Made by a program: the position numbers and the translations under genes. Below the pieces are notes generated by a model that was given only the letters and a program-made list of their open reading frames with translations, was not told the DNA's origin and did no database searches. A DNA stretch of 38,728 bases, from the NCBI RefSeq assembly GCF_024448135.1, contig NZ_JAMRYX010000171.1, positions 1 through 38,728 on the forward strand. The letters run 5' to 3'. The stretch's first letter is position 1, and the number at the start of each line of letters is the position of its first letter. The stretch comes from Methylocystis suflitae (lineage in GTDB: Bacteria > Pseudomonadota > Alphaproteobacteria > Rhizobiales > Beijerinckiaceae). Below are positions 26,772 through 35,098 of the stretch, one piece after another.

Positions 26772-27407
26772 ATGCCGTCATATCTTGATTTGGCTGTGAT
26801 TACCGTCGTTCTGGTTTCGGGGATGCTCGCTCTTTTGCGCGGCTTCACCCGCGAAGTGCTTGCAATCCTGTCCTGGGTCGCGGCGGCGGCGGCGGCGTAT
26901 TTCTTTTATCCGCTCGCCCTCCCCTACATCAAACCTTACGTCAGTAAGGACGAGATCGCTCTCGCGGCTTCCGTGGCCTCCGTGTTCTTCGTCGCTCTGA
27001 TCGCCGTTTCTCTCATCACGGTGAAGCTCTCCGACGTCATCCTCGATTCGAAGGTCGGAGCCCTCGATCGCACGCTCGGCTTCCTGTTCGGCGCCGTTCG
27101 CGGCGCGCTGCTCGCCGTCGTCGCCTTCGTCTTTTACAGCTGGCTGGTGCCCGAAACGAATCAGCCCGAATGGATCAAGGATGCGCGCGCTAAACCGTTC
27201 CTGACGGCTGGCGGCGAGAAGCTGCGCGAAATGCTGCCCGACGACATCGACAGCCTCGTCGCCAAGATCAAGGCGAAGAAGGGCGCTCCGGCGAATGAGG
27301 AGCCGCCCGCCGACGTCGAGCCGGACAAGATTCAGCCAGCCCCGACCGACGCAAGCTCCGAGACGCCGGCCGAGGCGGCGCCTCCATCGGGCGATAAGCC
27401 TGAATGA
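26772..27407 (+). CDS. cvpA: CvpA family membrane protein
   Basis: The 211-residue protein begins MPSYLDLAVITVVLVSGMLA and has four hydrophobic helices in the first 130 residues. The CvpA-type sequence is LLRGFTREVLAILSWVAA, followed after the second helix by DRTLGFLFGAVRGAL. The last 60 residues are a disordered, Pro/Glu-rich tail. CvpA proteins affect envelope integrity and colicin V production in enterics; the biochemical role is unsettled. Its place directly before purF is the conserved arrangement. AGGGG lies seven bases before the start, and purF follows after 99 bases. Confidence 0.92.
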   Translation: MPSYLDLAVITVVLVSGMLALLRGFTREVLAILSWVAAAAAAYFFYPLALPYIKPYVSKDEIALAASVASVFFVALIAVSLITVKLSDVILDSKVGALDRTLGFLFGAVRGALLAVVAFVFYSWLVPETNQPEWIKDARAKPFLTAGGEKLREMLPDDIDSLVAKIKAKKGAPANEEPPADVEPDKIQPAPTDASSETPAEAAPPSGDKPE

Positions 27408-27506
27408 TGGTCTTGCAGATGAGCCCCGCCGCTGGCACATATGACGGGAATGCGACGCCCGGGCGCTTGGGAATGCTGAGCGGCGGCGCGTCATGGGGGA
27501 CGAAGC

Positions 27507-29003
27507 ATGACGGAGGCCGCCGAGGATCTTCAACGACCCTCATCCCGCGAGATTGACGCGACAGACGGTCTCGACGGCGACAGGCTTCGTGAATATTGCG
27601 GCGTTTTCGGCGTCTTCGATCTGCCGGACGCCGCAGCGATCGCCGCGCTGGGCTTGCACGCCCTGCAGCATCGCGGCCAGGAGGCCGCCGGCATCGTCAG
27701 CTTCGACGGCGGCCGCTTCCATACCGACCGCCGTCTGGGATTGGTCGGAGATCACTTCTCTCAGGAAAACACGATCAAGCGCCTGCCAGGCGCCACGGCG
27801 ATCGGCCATGTGCGCTACGCCACCACCGGCGAAACCATGCTGCGCAACGTGCAGCCGCTGTTCGCGGAACTGAACACGGGCGGCTTCGCGGTCGCCCACA
27901 ACGGCAACCTCACCAATGCCCAGACGCTGCGCCGCGAACTGATCCGCGAAGGCGCGATTTTCCAGTCGACCTCGGACACCGAGGTCATTCTTCATCTCGT
28001 CGCGCGCAGCCGCAAACCGCTGCTCATCGACCGCTTCATCGAAGCGCTGCGCTCGATCGAAGGCGCCTATTCACTGGTCGCGCTCACCAACAAGAAGCTG
28101 ATCGGGGCGCGCGATCCGCTCGGCATTCGCCCGCTCGTCATTGGCGAATTCAACGGAAAATATATTCTCGCGTCGGAAACCTGCGCGCTCGACATCATCG
28201 GCGCGCGCTTCGTGCGCGACGTGATGAATGGCGAGATCGTCGTCATCTCCGAGGACGGAATTCAGAGCTTGCGGCCGTTTCCGCCGCAGCCGATGCGCCC
28301 CTGCATCTTCGAATATATCTATTTCGCCCGTCCCGATTCCATCGTCCATGGCCGTCCGGTCTATGAGGTGCGCAAGGCGATGGGCGCCGAGCTCGCGCGC
28401 GAGCGCCTGATCGAGGCGGACGTCGTGGTGCCGGTGCCTGACTCCGGCGTGCCGGCGGCGCTCGGCTATTCGCAGCAATCCGGCGTGCCGTTCGAACTCG
28501 GCATTATCCGCAATCACTATGTCGGGCGCACCTTCATCGAGCCGACGCAAATCGCCCGCGATTTCGGCGTGCGCATGAAACACAGCGCCAACCGCTGCGT
28601 CGTCGCCGGGAAACGCGTGATCCTCATCGACGATTCCGTCGTGCGCGGCACGACCTCGGTGAAAATCGTGCAGATGATGCGCGACGCCGGCGCGACGGAA
28701 GTGCATTTCCTGATTTCGTCGCCGCCGATCACCAATCCGGACTACTACGGCATCGATACGCCGCAGAAGGAGAATCTGCTCGCCGCGACGCATACGCTCG
28801 ATGAAATGCGCGAATATATCGGCTGCGACTCGCTGGGCTTCCTGTCGGTCGACGGCATCTATCGCGCCATGGGCTACGAGCGCCGCGACCCCAACCGGCC
28901 GCAGTTCACCGATCACTGCTTCACCGGGGATTATCCCACGTCGCTGACCGACCTTGTCGGCGAAAACCGCGCGCAACTGTCGCTGCTGGCGGAAGCGAGC
29001 TGA
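27507..29003 (+). CDS. purF: amidophosphoribosyltransferase
   Basis: The 498-residue enzyme makes phosphoribosylamine from PRPP and glutamine, the first committed step of purine synthesis. Cys31 in EYCGVFGV is the N-terminal nucleophile, freed by removal of a 30-residue propeptide. The glutaminase domain shows HRGQEAAG, GHVRYATTG and AHNGNLTN. The PRPP loop is VILIDDSVVRGTTS. A propeptide is shared with Bacillus-type enzymes, but the C-terminal CxxC pair that helps hold their Fe-S cluster is not visible: only one Cys is present at HCFTGDYPT. In this group the SDR gene normally follows; here a toxin-antitoxin remnant lies between. Confidence 0.97.
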   Translation: MTEAAEDLQRPSSREIDATDGLDGDRLREYCGVFGVFDLPDAAAIAALGLHALQHRGQEAAGIVSFDGGRFHTDRRLGLVGDHFSQENTIKRLPGATAIGHVRYATTGETMLRNVQPLFAELNTGGFAVAHNGNLTNAQTLRRELIREGAIFQSTSDTEVILHLVARSRKPLLIDRFIEALRSIEGAYSLVALTNKKLIGARDPLGIRPLVIGEFNGKYILASETCALDIIGARFVRDVMNGEIVVISEDGIQSLRPFPPQPMRPCIFEYIYFARPDSIVHGRPVYEVRKAMGAELARERLIEADVVVPVPDSGVPAALGYSQQSGVPFELGIIRNHYVGRTFIEPTQIARDFGVRMKHSANRCVVAGKRVILIDDSVVRGTTSVKIVQMMRDAGATEVHFLISSPPITNPDYYGIDTPQKENLLAATHTLDEMREYIGCDSLGFLSVDGIYRAMGYERRDPNRPQFTDHCFTGDYPTSLTDLVGENRAQLSLLAEAS

Positions 29004-29032
29004 TACACGACAATCGCGTAAACGAGATTGCC

Positions 29033-29242
29033 ATGTCGAGCGCAGTAAGTGCATCCGCGGTCATGCCCTCCGCCACGCCGACTGAAGCGGAGGTGGAAGA
29101 ATGGCGGCGGCTGCCGCGAGACGAACAACTGCGCCGGCTGCGCGAAGTTCTCGCAAGCGCTGATAGCGCCGCTGCGTCAGAGGCGATGATGGACGAAATT
29201 TTAGCAGAAGCTCGTCGCCGCGCTGACCAGCGTCGTGGCTGA
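29033..29242 (+). CDS. probable antitoxin of a ParE-type module
   Basis: The 69-residue acidic, Ala/Glu/Arg-rich protein contains TEAEVEEWRRLPRDEQLRRL and ends in a helix with MDEILAEARRR. It looks like the small antitoxins found before ParE/RelE-like genes, and it overlaps the toxin frame by eight bases, the usual arrangement. An internal Met at 29063 is an alternative start. It sits 29 bases after purF, so it may be transcribed with it. The family call is by context and size. Confidence 0.65.
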   Translation: MSSAVSASAVMPSATPTEAEVEEWRRLPRDEQLRRLREVLASADSAAASEAMMDEILAEARRRADQRRG

Positions 29243-29447
29243 ATTCCGTCTTTCTCGGCGCGCGCACGCGGATCTCCTCGACATTTACGCCTTTACCGAA
29301 GCGAAGTTCGGATCCTATCAGGCCGAAGCCTACCACTCGGGATTAGCGCGCACATTCGGCCTGCTGGCTGATTTTCCTGCTATAGGAGTTAGCATCCGAG
29401 CGCTGATCCATTTGCGTCAGGCTCTCAGGCCGTCCTTGTTTGAATAG
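29235..29447 (+). pseudogene. C-terminally truncated ParE/RelE-like toxin
   Basis: The 70-codon frame starts at a GTG (29235) and opens MAEFRLSRRAHADLLDIYAF, then KFGSYQAEAYHSGLARTF and LLADFPAIGVS, a clear ParE-type start. Full members have roughly 95-100 residues, with a C-terminal strand containing the sequence that follows the Arg-rich turn. Here it ends with LRPSLFE and a stop at 29445-29447, six bases before the next gene, so about 25 residues are missing. None of the three frames restores them in the short gap. The missing part includes residues needed for gyrase-poisoning activity in ParE, so it is probably inactive. Confidence 0.7.
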
Positions 29448-29453
29448 ATCATC

Positions 29454-30200
29454 ATGACGCTTCTCCCTTCCGACCGCATCGCACTTGTCACCGGCGCGTC
29501 GCGCGGCATTGGACGCGCGCTCGCCCTGGAACTCGCGCGCGGCGGCGCGCATGTCGTGGCCTTGGCGCGCACGCAGGGCGCGCTCGAAGAACTCGACGAC
29601 GAGATACGCGCGCTTGGCGGACAAGCGACGCTCGTTCCATGCGATCTGGCCGACTTCGACGCGCTTGACCGTCTCGGCGCCACGCTGTTCGAACGGTGGG
29701 GCAAGCTCGACGCCTTCGTTGGCAATGCAGGCGTTCTCGGCCCTCTGTCGCCGCTCGCCCACGTCGACCCGAAGGACTGGAACCGCGTCATGGCGATCAA
29801 CGTCACCGCAAATTGGCGTCTGATCCGTTCCCTTGATCCGCTCTTACGCGCGTCGGGCGCCGGGCGCGTCCTCTTCATCACCTCAGGGGCGGCGCATCGC
29901 GAGACGATGAAGCCGTTCTGGGGCCCCTATGCGGTCTCGAAGGCGGCCCTCGAAGCAATGGCCCGCACCTACGCGTCTGAGGCCGCCGGCGATGGCGTGA
30001 CCGTCATGCTCGCCAATCCGGGTCCGCTGCGCACGCGCATGCGCGCTCAGGCGATGCCGGGCGAAGATCCGATGACGCTCAAAACGCCTGAAGAATTCGC
30101 AAAAAAAAGCCTCGCGCTGCTGACGCCGGAATGGCGCGAGAGCGCGAGGCTTTATGATTTCCCCACCGACCGGCTGCTGAGTTTCTCGGCGCCGGTCTGA
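29454..30200 (+). CDS. short-chain dehydrogenase/reductase (SDR)
   Basis: The 248-residue protein is a classical SDR: cofactor loop TGASRGIG at residues 13-20, NAG at 91-93, and the catalytic triad Ser144, Tyr159 and Lys163 in SGAAH...GPYAVSKAA. The basic residue after TGAS suggests NADP(H). Its substrate is not readable. An SDR directly after purF is conserved in related genomes, so it was probably the original neighbour before the toxin-antitoxin remnant came in. The start follows the toxin stop by six bases. Confidence 0.93.
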   Translation: MTLLPSDRIALVTGASRGIGRALALELARGGAHVVALARTQGALEELDDEIRALGGQATLVPCDLADFDALDRLGATLFERWGKLDAFVGNAGVLGPLSPLAHVDPKDWNRVMAINVTANWRLIRSLDPLLRASGAGRVLFITSGAAHRETMKPFWGPYAVSKAALEAMARTYASEAAGDGVTVMLANPGPLRTRMRAQAMPGEDPMTLKTPEEFAKKSLALLTPEWRESARLYDFPTDRLLSFSAPV

Positions 30201-30220
30201 TGCGACTTTAGAGCCGACCC

Positions 30221-30799
30221 TTAGCTGTGATGGCGGCTCGCGTGATCATGCGCGTGGAGCTTGTGCCAGCGGTGGTGATGATGCACGTAGCCGTGGCGCA
30301 GAGCGGGCGGCGCGGGCGGCGGGACATAGGCGAGCGTCAGGCGCTCGACGCCGGCCGTCCAACCGACGCCGGAGCCGGCTTCGACGCTAAATGGCTGCAG
30401 CGAGAAAGTGTTATTGGATCCGCCGACGAGCGCCGCGCCGCCGCCGCCAACCAAAACTTTGGCTGAAAAGCCAGGGCCATAATAGGCGCCCGCGAGCGCG
30501 CCCGGTCCAATGTGACTCGTGGCGGAGACGACGCCCCAGGCAAGTTCGCCAGGACCGTTGATCGTCACATTGGCGCCGACCTTGGTGAGCGCGCCGACAT
30601 AGTGAGCAGGAACAGCGCCTTCAGCGTCATCGCGATAAATGCAATCGATCTGCTGATTTTCGACCAAAACGCTGATGCCGCTGCCGAGCAGCTGGCACTG
30701 CAAGGAGCCGATGCGGTCGCCCGCGAAGGCGCTCGCCGGCGCCAGCAGGGCCAGAGCGAAAACGCCGCTCAGCGCGCGACCCAATCCAAACTTCCGCAT
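30221..30799 (-). CDS. DUF992 periplasmic protein with His-rich tail
   Basis: The 192-residue protein has a signal peptide ending AFA-G near residue 26. The DUF992 core follows: DRIGSLQCQLLGSGISV, QQIDCIYRD, then AYYGPGFSAKVLVGGG and NNTFSLQPFSVEAGSGVGW. Cys35 and Cys53 could form a disulfide. The last 24 residues carry 11 histidines (HHHH, HKLHAHDHA, HH), which suggests metal binding. AGGAGA precedes the start. The family has no known function. It is convergent with the SDR gene and divergent from the EcsC-type gene. Confidence 0.88.
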   Translation of the reverse strand: MRKFGLGRALSGVFALALLAPASAFAGDRIGSLQCQLLGSGISVLVENQQIDCIYRDDAEGAVPAHYVGALTKVGANVTINGPGELAWGVVSATSHIGPGALAGAYYGPGFSAKVLVGGGGAALVGGSNNTFSLQPFSVEAGSGVGWTAGVERLTLAYVPPPAPPALRHGYVHHHHRWHKLHAHDHASRHHS

Positions 30800-31050
30800 T
30801 TAGTTCTCCTCTTCCTGATCTGCGGGCCCCATCTGAAGCGGAGCCGCAGCAGCACGCCTTGCAGTACATCACGACCGGCGAAATGCAACAGCGCCGCTCC
30901 AGTCAGGAATGTATCGCGTCTTGAGGGCGGATCATGTGCGCGCGCGCACGAGCGCTGCGCCGCCTGCCGCTTCGCCACACCTTTGCCGCGCTTGCAAAGG
31001 CCGCGGAAGAGTCCGATTTTCTAAAGGTGAACTAAAAAACCGAGGCTTCC

Positions 31051-31905
31051 GTGTCGAACTCCTATCCGCTTCCCGTTCTCGTGGACCAGTGCCTGTCACA
31101 GTCCGACGTCGAAGCCCTGCACGCCGCCGTCGCGGCGCTGGAAAGACAGAGTTTTGCGACGCGGCTTGCCGGATTGGCCAGCCGGCAGCTCAGTTTTGGC
31201 TCGCTGACGCTGCCGCCGCGACTGCAGTCGGCGATCGCCTCGGCGACCGAAAAGGCGCTCGCCGCGGCGATGAAGATGGCCCTGGCGAGCCTCGACGCGC
31301 AGCCGGCGAAGGACTCCCTACGCATTCACCGTCGTCTGGCGGCGCTGACCGGAGGCGTCGGCGGCGCCGTTGGCCTCGCGAGCCTGCCGCTCGAATTGCC
31401 GGTGTCGACGACGATCATGCTGCGCTCGATCGCGGAAATCGCGCAGGCGGAGGGAGAGGACCTGCGCCACCCGGGCGCCGCCCTCGCCTGCCTCGAAGTT
31501 TTTGCGCTGGGCGGCCATTCCGCCGAGGGAAATGTGCTGGAGGGCGGCTATCTTGCGCTGCGCGCCGTGCTGGCGAAATCCGTGTCCGACGCCGCGCGCT
31601 TTCTGACTGTCCGGCAGGTTTCCAACGAGGCGGCGCCCGCTCTTGCCCGTCTGATCGGCGCGATCGGGGCGCGTTTCGGCATGGTCGTGTCGCAAAAGAC
31701 CGCGGCGCAGGCCATCCCTGTCATCGGCGCGATCAGCGGCGCGGCGATCAATGTCGCCTTCACCGAGCACTTCCAAAGCCTCGCGCGCGGCCATTTCGTC
31801 GTGCGCCGACTGGAGCGGCTCTACACCCCTGCCGTGGTGCATGCCGAATACGCCAGAATCGCCCGTGCGGAAGGCTATTGGAACGATCCGTCGCGGGCCG
31901 CCTGA
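31051..31905 (+). CDS. EcsC family protein
   Basis: The 284-residue protein, read from a GTG start (31051), has the EcsC-like pattern: KDSLRIHRRLAALTGGVGGA, then GLASLPLELPVSTTIMLRSI, and VIGAISGAAINVAFTEHFQ. The glycine-rich stretches look membrane-associated. EcsC is known as a partner protein of the EcsAB ABC transporter in Bacillus; the function in alphaproteobacteria is unknown. It stands alone, with 250 bases upstream shared with the divergent DUF992 gene. Confidence 0.85.
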   Translation: MSNSYPLPVLVDQCLSQSDVEALHAAVAALERQSFATRLAGLASRQLSFGSLTLPPRLQSAIASATEKALAAAMKMALASLDAQPAKDSLRIHRRLAALTGGVGGAVGLASLPLELPVSTTIMLRSIAEIAQAEGEDLRHPGAALACLEVFALGGHSAEGNVLEGGYLALRAVLAKSVSDAARFLTVRQVSNEAAPALARLIGAIGARFGMVVSQKTAAQAIPVIGAISGAAINVAFTEHFQSLARGHFVVRRLERLYTPAVVHAEYARIARAEGYWNDPSRAA

Positions 31906-31913
31906 GCGGCGCT

Positions 31914-33200
31914 CTAATGTGAACGGCGCAGCGCCTCTGCGAGATGCCCGACCTGCTTCGTCGTAGCGATGCCGGCTTCGTTTTCTTCGAGCAGGACGAA
32001 GTCGGCGCCGGCGAGGTTCTCATCGAGTTCCTCTGTCGTGGCCGCCAGCCGTTCGCCATTCGAGGCGTCGCCCGGCGCGCGCCGATAATGACCGAGCTCG
32101 ATCGTATTGTCCTCGGTCCGCATATAGAACCAATAGTCGATTTGCGGCGGACAGGGCGCGAGCGTCGCCGCCCCCAAAACTTGATGCAGAAAGCTGCCGC
32201 CAAGCGCGAGCAACCGTGGCGAGCGCGCGCAATCGCCCTTCTCCCCTGCCCGGCCGATTGCCGCCGTCGGATAGGACGCGTCGGGCCATAGGAGATTCAA
32301 AAGGTCCAGCAGGTCGCGGTCCGTGCCGACGGCTTCCGGCGCTGGCGCTGACGTAACGTCGAGAACGCCGATCGCCGCAGCCGGCGTCGCGCGCGTCACG
32401 TCGCGCATGGCGAGCGCGCCGCCGACGCTATTCCAATGCGAACCGCCGCGCGGAAACAGCGCGATCGGCTGTTTGGGTTTTTCCGCCGCGATGAGCGCCG
32501 GGCCGTCCACATAGCGCACATGCGATTCATCGAGCGCCGCGCGATAGGGCGCAAGCTTCTCCGGCATGATTGTCGCGCGCGCGGCGCAGGGGGCGGATTT
32601 TGGCAAATCTTCCGCATAGCGCGCCGCCTTGGACGGCGAAATCAGATAGACGAAGCTCTTCCCATGCGCCTGCGCCATGTCCTGAATGTCGCGCAGCGTC
32701 GAAGACCACGCGCCGAGACGCGCGGAATCGAACGCGCCGTCGCGTGCGCAAAATTCGTCGATGTAGAACTGCTCATAGAGCTGGCCATTGCGGCCAATCA
32801 CCACTCCGGGCGCCGCCGAGCCGCCGAACAGCGAAAAGACGAGCTGATTTTTCGCGCGCACCGAAATCGGAAAAACCGGCGACATTCGGCCGAGATTTGT
32901 CGACACCGCCTTTTGCGTCTCGCCGGAAAGAAAGGCGTCGAGCGTCCAGGGCGCGGGCTTTGGCTTCGCGACGCCGGCGAGCGGCGAGGCGCTGCGGATG
33001 CGCAGCTTCGGCCAATCGCGTTCGACGGCGAAATTCCACAAATTGGCGAGGAACAAAAATGCGATGAAGCCCGCGCAACCGAAAATCGGCAGACGCGCGA
33101 GCGTCAGCGACTTCACAAAGACGACGACGCCCTCGGCGCGAACGCGCGACGGCGACGCCGCTCCAAATTCCGCCTCATGTTTCTCGATGCGCTTATCCAT
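31914..33200 (-). CDS. AlgJ/AlgX-like SGNH-type O-acetyltransferase partner
   Basis: The 428-residue protein has an N-terminal membrane helix (about residues 35-57) and a periplasmic SGNH-hydrolase-like domain of the AlgJ/AlgX type. His255 lies in the sequence RGGSHWNSVGG, the counterpart of the DxHW motif, and Ser336 in LALGGSF is the likely nucleophile. Where AlgX has an Asp two residues before the His, this protein has Gly253, so the catalytic acid may differ. Such proteins accept acetyl groups passed across the membrane by an MBOAT protein and put them on a polysaccharide. It begins 24 bases after the MBOAT gene, its operon partner. Confidence 0.82.
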   Translation of the reverse strand: MDKRIEKHEAEFGAASPSRVRAEGVVVFVKSLTLARLPIFGCAGFIAFLFLANLWNFAVERDWPKLRIRSASPLAGVAKPKPAPWTLDAFLSGETQKAVSTNLGRMSPVFPISVRAKNQLVFSLFGGSAAPGVVIGRNGQLYEQFYIDEFCARDGAFDSARLGAWSSTLRDIQDMAQAHGKSFVYLISPSKAARYAEDLPKSAPCAARATIMPEKLAPYRAALDESHVRYVDGPALIAAEKPKQPIALFPRGGSHWNSVGGALAMRDVTRATPAAAIGVLDVTSAPAPEAVGTDRDLLDLLNLLWPDASYPTAAIGRAGEKGDCARSPRLLALGGSFLHQVLGAATLAPCPPQIDYWFYMRTEDNTIELGHYRRAPGDASNGERLAATTEELDENLAGADFVLLEENEAGIATTKQVGHLAEALRRSH

Positions 33201-33224
33201 TTCGGCTAAAATCGCTCATTCGAT

Positions 33225-34655
33225 TTAAAACCGGAAGTAGATGAACGGCTTGAAGGGATCGGCAAGTCCCTTCGCCAAAGCCGCAACAAAGAGCATGGAA
33301 AGCGCGCTGTTCGACGCCAATGCATAGCGCTGCGCCGCGCTTCCCCAATTGAAGTCCTTGACATAAAGCGACAGCCGCTGCGCGACGCAAATTGCCGCGG
33401 CGATCAGCGCCACGACCACATATTCGGGAGGAATGGCGACAGGCGCGCTGGCGTGCGCCCATGGATTCGCCATCAGCGCCAGCAGCGCGCCGGCTTGCGT
33501 GAGTGAGGTTGCGCGAAAGAATGTCCAGCCGACGATCACGATGATCATCGCAATGACGTTAGCGAGCCAGTCCGGCAACCGCTGCAGGCGATTGACGAGG
33601 AATAGCCGGTCGAGCACGAGGAACACGCCATTATAGGCGCCCCAGGCGATATAGGTCCAAGCCGCGCCGTGCCAGAGTCCCGAGGCGAAGAAGCAGATCC
33701 ACAGATTGAGGTAGGTGCGCGCTTCGCCGCGCCGATTGCCGCCGAGCGGGAAATATAAATATTCGCGAATCCAGCTGGTGAGAGAAATATGCCAGCGCCG
33801 CCAGAAATCGGTGATGCTCGTCGCTACATAGGGCATGTTGAAATTTTCTAGAAGCCGGAAGCCGAACATGCGCGCGAGCCCAATCGCCATGTCGGAATAG
33901 CCCGAGAAATCGAAATAGATCTGAAAGGTGAAGAACAGCACGCCCGCCCAGGCCTCCGCGAAGCCAAGGGCGCTAACGTCATGCGCGAAGATCAGATCCG
34001 CGCCGCTCGCCAATGTGTCGGCGAAGAGCAGCTTCTTCACGACGCCGAGCATGAAGCGGGAAAAGCCTACGATAAAGTCGTCGACGTCGGCGTGCGGCAT
34101 CGCCTCGAATTGGCGCGCGATGTCGTGATATTTGATGATCGGGCCGGCGAGGAGCTTCGGAAAGAAAAAGACGTAAAGCCCGTAGAGCAAGGGTCGGCGC
34201 GCCGGCGCGGTGACGCCGCGATAGACGTCGACGAGATAGGTGATCTTTTCAAAGACGATGAAGCTGACGCCGATCGGCAGCGCGATCTGCGGGATGTTGA
34301 TCCCCGGCAGCGTCAGCGCCTTGAGCACCGCATCGAGATTGAGCGCGAGGAAGCCTGTATATTTGTAATAGACGAGGATCGCGAGATTGGCGACGACGCC
34401 AAGCGCGAGCCAGAGCTTGCGCTTCTTGTCGCCATCATGCTGAGGAGCGTCGGCGATCTTCTGCGCCACATAAAGGTCGAGCCCGACCGACGCGAAGACA
34501 AGGAAGATGAAGACCGGCTCGCTCCAGGCGTAAAAGACGACGCTTGCCGCAAGAAGGATGACGGCCCGCCGCGCGCGGACTTCTCCCAAGAAGAGATACA
34601 GGAGGTAAACCGCCGGGCCGAACAGGAACAGGAACAGCGGCTCGTAGAAAAGCAT
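33225..34655 (-). CDS. MBOAT-family O-acyltransferase (AlgI/PatA-like)
   Basis: The 476-residue membrane protein carries the MBOAT landmarks: FFPKLLAGPIIKY in the middle, QIYFDFSGYSDMAIGLARMF, DFWRRWHISLTSWIREYLYF with conserved His289, and FASGLWHGAAW with the catalytic His329. It probably passes acetyl groups from acetyl-CoA across the inner membrane for polymer O-acetylation, working with the AlgJ-like protein just downstream. No polysaccharide biosynthesis genes are in this window, so the acceptor is unknown. It is the first gene of the two-gene unit. Confidence 0.93.
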   Translation of the reverse strand: MLFYEPLFLFLFGPAVYLLYLFLGEVRARRAVILLAASVVFYAWSEPVFIFLVFASVGLDLYVAQKIADAPQHDGDKKRKLWLALGVVANLAILVYYKYTGFLALNLDAVLKALTLPGINIPQIALPIGVSFIVFEKITYLVDVYRGVTAPARRPLLYGLYVFFFPKLLAGPIIKYHDIARQFEAMPHADVDDFIVGFSRFMLGVVKKLLFADTLASGADLIFAHDVSALGFAEAWAGVLFFTFQIYFDFSGYSDMAIGLARMFGFRLLENFNMPYVATSITDFWRRWHISLTSWIREYLYFPLGGNRRGEARTYLNLWICFFASGLWHGAAWTYIAWGAYNGVFLVLDRLFLVNRLQRLPDWLANVIAMIIVIVGWTFFRATSLTQAGALLALMANPWAHASAPVAIPPEYVVVALIAAAICVAQRLSLYVKDFNWGSAAQRYALASNSALSMLFVAALAKGLADPFKPFIYFRF

Positions 34656-34810
34656 GAGTGTCCTGCGTTCGTCGGCGCGCGCCGGCGCGAGCGCGAAAGC
34701 CTGCGGCTTCTACCAAAAGCCCCGCAGTGGGGCAAGAAACCGGCCTCGGAGGGGGACGGTCTCTATGAATTTCTTGGATTCCTGTCGGTAGGCGCGGCGG
34801 CGCCGCTCTC

Positions 34811-34835
34811 CCTTCTCCCGCTTAGCGGGGGAAGG
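34811..34835. repeat. hairpin repeat, first copy
   Basis: CCTTCTCCCGC, loop TTA, GCGGGGGAAGG: an 11-base stem with one T-G wobble and a three-base loop. It resembles the widespread CTCCCCGCTTCGCGGGGAG intergenic repeats of Proteobacteria and is related to the copy at 34904. Confidence 0.7.
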
Positions 34836-34903
34836 CGCCAAGAAGCGCCGGAAGGGGGCAAGGCGCGTTTCGTTGCGAGAATGAAACCCCGGCCCCCTCC
34901 CAG

Positions 34904-34927
34904 CCCTCCCCGCTTCGCGGGAGAGGG
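34904..34927. repeat. hairpin repeat, second copy
   Basis: CCCTCCCCGC, loop TTC, GCGGGAGAGGG: a ten-base stem with one bulged A. It lies 69 bases after the first copy. The intervening sequence is not repeated, so these are probably ends of a composite element or two separate insertions. Confidence 0.7.
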
Positions 34928-35098
34928 GGAGGCGACGCCCGTCATCAGAGCTGCGGACCGCTTACCAAGCAGTTCGACGCCGGCGAGTCGGGCGAACTTG
35001 CCGTCGAATGCGTCGCGGCTGGAGCTGTCAAATTTTAGCCGGAGTTATCAAGTCGGGATCGCTTGCGCAGGCGCCGCGTTGCGCCTATCACGCCCGCC

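Larger units (their letters stand above)
34656..35098. other. divergent intergenic region with two hairpins
   Basis: These 443 bases separate the starts of the MBOAT gene (-) and tyrS (+). No protein or tRNA gene is visible. The middle holds two related CCGC-centred hairpins (34811-34835 and 34904-34927). Promoters for both genes must lie here but none stands out; AGCCGGAGTTATCAAGTC near 35038 lies about 60 bases before the tyrS start. Confidence 0.5.
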
